Below are positions 28,687-30,822 of a DNA stretch of 30,822 nucleotides, piece after piece. Source of the stretch: Verrucomicrobiaceae bacterium UBA7681 (GTDB taxonomy: Bacteria > Verrucomicrobiota > Verrucomicrobiia > Verrucomicrobiales > Verrucomicrobiaceae); assembly GCA_002482965.1 (NCBI GenBank), contig DLGZ01000009.1, positions 22,787-53,608 of the forward strand, read 5' to 3'. The notes beneath the pieces were generated by a model. It ran no database searches. It was not told the origin of the DNA and worked only from the letters and a program-made list of their open reading frames with translations. The translations under genes were made by a program, and so were the position numbers. Each line of letters opens with the position of its first letter. Position 1 is the stretch's first letter.

Positions 28687-30822
28687 ATGAGACGAGTTTA
28701 TGCTTTTGATTGGGGAAGGATCATTCTGTGGGCTGCCCTCTGGGTGACTCCTGCCGTTGCGTCTGAGACCGAAGACCGGCTGACGGCCCTCAAGAAGGAA
28801 CTGCCGTTCATCTCGACCGGGGAGTTTCTCTATAACCACCAGCCAAGGGATTACGAGAGGGGGAAGAAGATCGCAGCTGCATGGGACACCCTCCAGGGAC
28901 TTCGCTCGGCCGACCTGGAGAGCGCCGAATTGGTCAGACTCGCAGAGCAGGGAGATGCAGCGGTGCGCTGTCTGGCGATTCTGGCGCTCGTGGCTCAGGA
29001 GAAGCCGGACTTTGTGCCGGTGTGCATCAAACTGGCGAATGATTTCACCCCGACCATTCCTGCCGGTCATCGTGGAGATATCTTTGGCCCCGAGATGGTA
29101 ACGATCCCGCAGACGGTGGCTGATGTGGCGCGATCTTGTCTGAAGATGGTGGGCTGTGATTTTCGCCATCCGAATGATGCCCAAGAAGCGTTTCAGCCCG
29201 ATGCGGAGGCGTGGTGGAAGCAGAGGCAGTCGAACATGGATTGGCTCGGCTGGCATGCTTTTTTACACAAGCGAGCCTCCACGGGATTTTCACCGCCGCA
29301 GGAAGAGGCAAAGCCTGCGCTGAAGCAATTCTGGAGCAAGGCGGACAAGCTGCCGCCCAAAACTCGTGCCTGGCTGATGCTCTACATGGCCGATGGCGTT
29401 TTGATGTCCACCGGGCAGTGGCAGGACTGGTATGCCACGGAGGAGGAGATGATCCGTGCGGTGCGTGGCCTTGGAGCTGCCGCACTGGTGGAGTTTTTGC
29501 AGACGGGCCGCAGAGCGGGACTGAAGGAGCCAGCCATTGATGACCCCACACAAGGCAGAAGATTCATCATCACCTATGCCAAACATTTTTTCTCACCTGA
29601 GAATGCCAAAGACCTGATCGCATTGAAAGAATACACGGCTGCCATGGATGTTGATCCGGGGCGGGCCAGGCAGGTGAAAGATGAGGCCATGCAGTATCAC
29701 GCCGGTGAATACCGGGGCTGGGAGCGTGCCGAGGTGATGGCGGCTTTGGCAGATCTTGGGGATGAAACGGACGTGGCTACCGTGGCCAGGTGGTTTTACT
29801 CGGAGCCCAATGGCAACGGCGGATCGACGGCGCAGTCGGTGTTTCTCAACAGGCTGGAACAACGCCGGCCCCCAGCGGGAAAGGAACTGATCCGGCTGCT
29901 GGCAAGTGATCCGGCTCTGGATCGTCTGCGCCCCATGGATGTACTCTACCTGTCGTCCTTGCTGAAAAAAATCACTCCAGATTTTTCCATGGATGGCTCC
30001 TGGAAAGACGAGAGGGCAGACGAAGTTCGTGGTTTGCTGAGGGCTTATTTCAAGGTCGGCTCTGTTGCGATCAAGGAACTCAAGCTGTCGGAAAAATACC
30101 TGGATCAACCTGAATGGTCAGTGGAACTGGACGGGCTTGGAGAAAGCATGGTGATCCACCCCAACGGCTCGTTGCTTGCGGTGGGCATGAGTGACGAAGG
30201 CGGAGGTGTGCGCTTGCTGGATGCGGGGAATGGAAAAGAAAAGCACCGCATTGCCCAGTCAGGCGAGTACTTGAATGTGTTTTTCAACCCTGATGGCACC
30301 CAGCTGCTGTTTCATGCTCCAAGCTCCATGGGTCAGATCCATGTCTGGGATGTGGCGAGCGGAAAAGAATCCTGGCACCCGATGGAGCCGCAGTACAGTT
30401 TTCAACTTGCCTCTGACGAGCCGTTTGGTTTTTTTGAAGGCGAGAGCAATCAGGAACGGTTCGTTAGGATCGATCAGACCCTATTCAAAACCTTGTGGAC
30501 GAAGGAGCATCAGTCAAACCGCAGGAGAACGGCGAAACTCTCTCCCGATGCGAAGTGGATAGCGCTTGTGGATGAAGCGTTTAAAACCATTCAGCTGCTG
30601 GATTCCGCCAAAGAGGGGGAGCTTGTCACGGAGTTCGCGGGACATGCCTCCTACCCGCGCAAGTATGCTTTTTCGCCGGACTCTTCCAAGCTCGTTTCTG
30701 TGGCAGAGGATGAGCGTCTCATTCTCTGGGATGTGAAGACGAGGCGTCTGCAGTCGATGTTTCGTGGCAACCGTTTGTGGGTAGGGCCGGTGGGCTTTAC
30801 CGCAGACTCCCAGTGCTTTTTT
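28687..30822 (+). CDS. Large exported protein with helical repeats and WD40-type repeats (partial)
   Basis: The frame is open from the ATG at 28687 to the window edge, 712 codons without a stop, so the 3' end is missing. A signal peptide (about 1-26, with a hydrophobic IILWAALWVTPAVAS) predicts export. Residues about 30-480 are mostly helical and HEAT-like in places (CLAILALVAQEKPDFVPVC, VMAALADLGDETDVATVARW). From about 485 a beta-propeller begins, with WD40-type phrases: PNGSLLAVGMSD, HVWDVASGKES, then a Gly-His start, FSPDSSKLVSVAEDERLILW and DVKTRRLQSMF near the edge. Such proteins are common in Planctomycetes and Verrucomicrobia, usually as protein-interaction scaffolds; function is unknown. 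It follows the esterase gene by 62 bases and has its own promoter. Confidence 0.85.
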   Translation, partial: MRRVYAFDWGRIILWAALWVTPAVASETEDRLTALKKELPFISTGEFLYNHQPRDYERGKKIAAAWDTLQGLRSADLESAELVRLAEQGDAAVRCLAILALVAQEKPDFVPVCIKLANDFTPTIPAGHRGDIFGPEMVTIPQTVADVARSCLKMVGCDFRHPNDAQEAFQPDAEAWWKQRQSNMDWLGWHAFLHKRASTGFSPPQEEAKPALKQFWSKADKLPPKTRAWLMLYMADGVLMSTGQWQDWYATEEEMIRAVRGLGAAALVEFLQTGRRAGLKEPAIDDPTQGRRFIITYAKHFFSPENAKDLIALKEYTAAMDVDPGRARQVKDEAMQYHAGEYRGWERAEVMAALADLGDETDVATVARWFYSEPNGNGGSTAQSVFLNRLEQRRPPAGKELIRLLASDPALDRLRPMDVLYLSSLLKKITPDFSMDGSWKDERADEVRGLLRAYFKVGSVAIKELKLSEKYLDQPEWSVELDGLGESMVIHPNGSLLAVGMSDEGGGVRLLDAGNGKEKHRIAQSGEYLNVFFNPDGTQLLFHAPSSMGQIHVWDVASGKESWHPMEPQYSFQLASDEPFGFFEGESNQERFVRIDQTLFKTLWTKEHQSNRRRTAKLSPDAKWIALVDEAFKTIQLLDSAKEGELVTEFAGHASYPRKYAFSPDSSKLVSVAEDERLILWDVKTRRLQSMFRGNRLWVGPVGFTADSQCFF

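Noticed and set aside
1..30822. tRNA, rRNA, CRISPR array, intact insertion sequence or prophage
   Set aside because: I looked on both strands for T-loop motifs, evenly spaced direct repeats, transposase or integrase signatures and rRNA-like segments and saw none. Short or degenerate examples could be missed by eye.

Overview
The window most likely comes from a free-living member of the Verrucomicrobiota, family Verrucomicrobiaceae (Prosthecobacter-like). The reasons are a GC-rich genome, a large Planctomycetes/Verrucomicrobia-type cytochrome protein (PSCyt1-DUF1549-DUF1553), many secreted hydrolases and lipoproteins, a transmembrane Ser/Thr kinase, a Tat-signalled sugar-isomerase-like protein, and few clear Shine-Dalgarno sites. 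Taxonomy is inferred from gene content only. I saw no rRNA, tRNA, CRISPR array, intact transposase or prophage.

Layout. 1-3829 (+): the tail of an unidentified gene, a Tat-exported sugar phosphate isomerase/epimerase-like protein, a gene-free stretch with two GC-rich hairpins, and recQ. 4014-8928 (-): a three-gene unit transcribed as PelA-like protein, TPR protein, lipoprotein. The PelA homologue keeps the whole PelA architecture but has lost the catalytic residues of both enzymatic domains. This is the most unusual item in the window. 9069-9452 (+): a small cupin, divergent from the PelA-like gene across a conspicuous inverted repeat. 9454-13912 (-): cdsA, then the large PSCyt1/DUF1549/DUF1553 protein, then a small unknown protein, closely spaced. 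13986-17329 (+): a secreted protein with tandem Trp/Gly modules, an exported alpha/beta hydrolase, pgsA and a RidA-family protein. 17366-18756 (-): two lipoproteins. 18932-24954 (+): rseP-like site-2 protease, a GT4 glycosyltransferase, a transmembrane Ser/Thr kinase and a second GT4 enzyme with a very basic N-terminal tail. 24924-25252 (-): a frameshifted and truncated DUF1579-like pseudogene. 25393-27087: a polysaccharide pyruvyl transferase (+) and a GT9-like glycosyltransferase (-) whose stop codons abut. 27146-28624 (+): a sialate O-acetylesterase-like protein. 28687-30822 (+): the start of a large exported WD40-type protein that runs off the window.

How the genes fit together. The main theme is the cell envelope: phospholipid synthesis (cdsA, pgsA), membrane proteolysis (rseP), surface glycan assembly and modification (two GT4, one GT9-like, a pyruvyl transferase, an O-acetylesterase, an esterase), a degenerate Pel-exopolysaccharide-like module, and several lipoproteins. 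Residue numbers refer to the start codons chosen here. All family assignments were made by reading the translated sequence; no database search was run.
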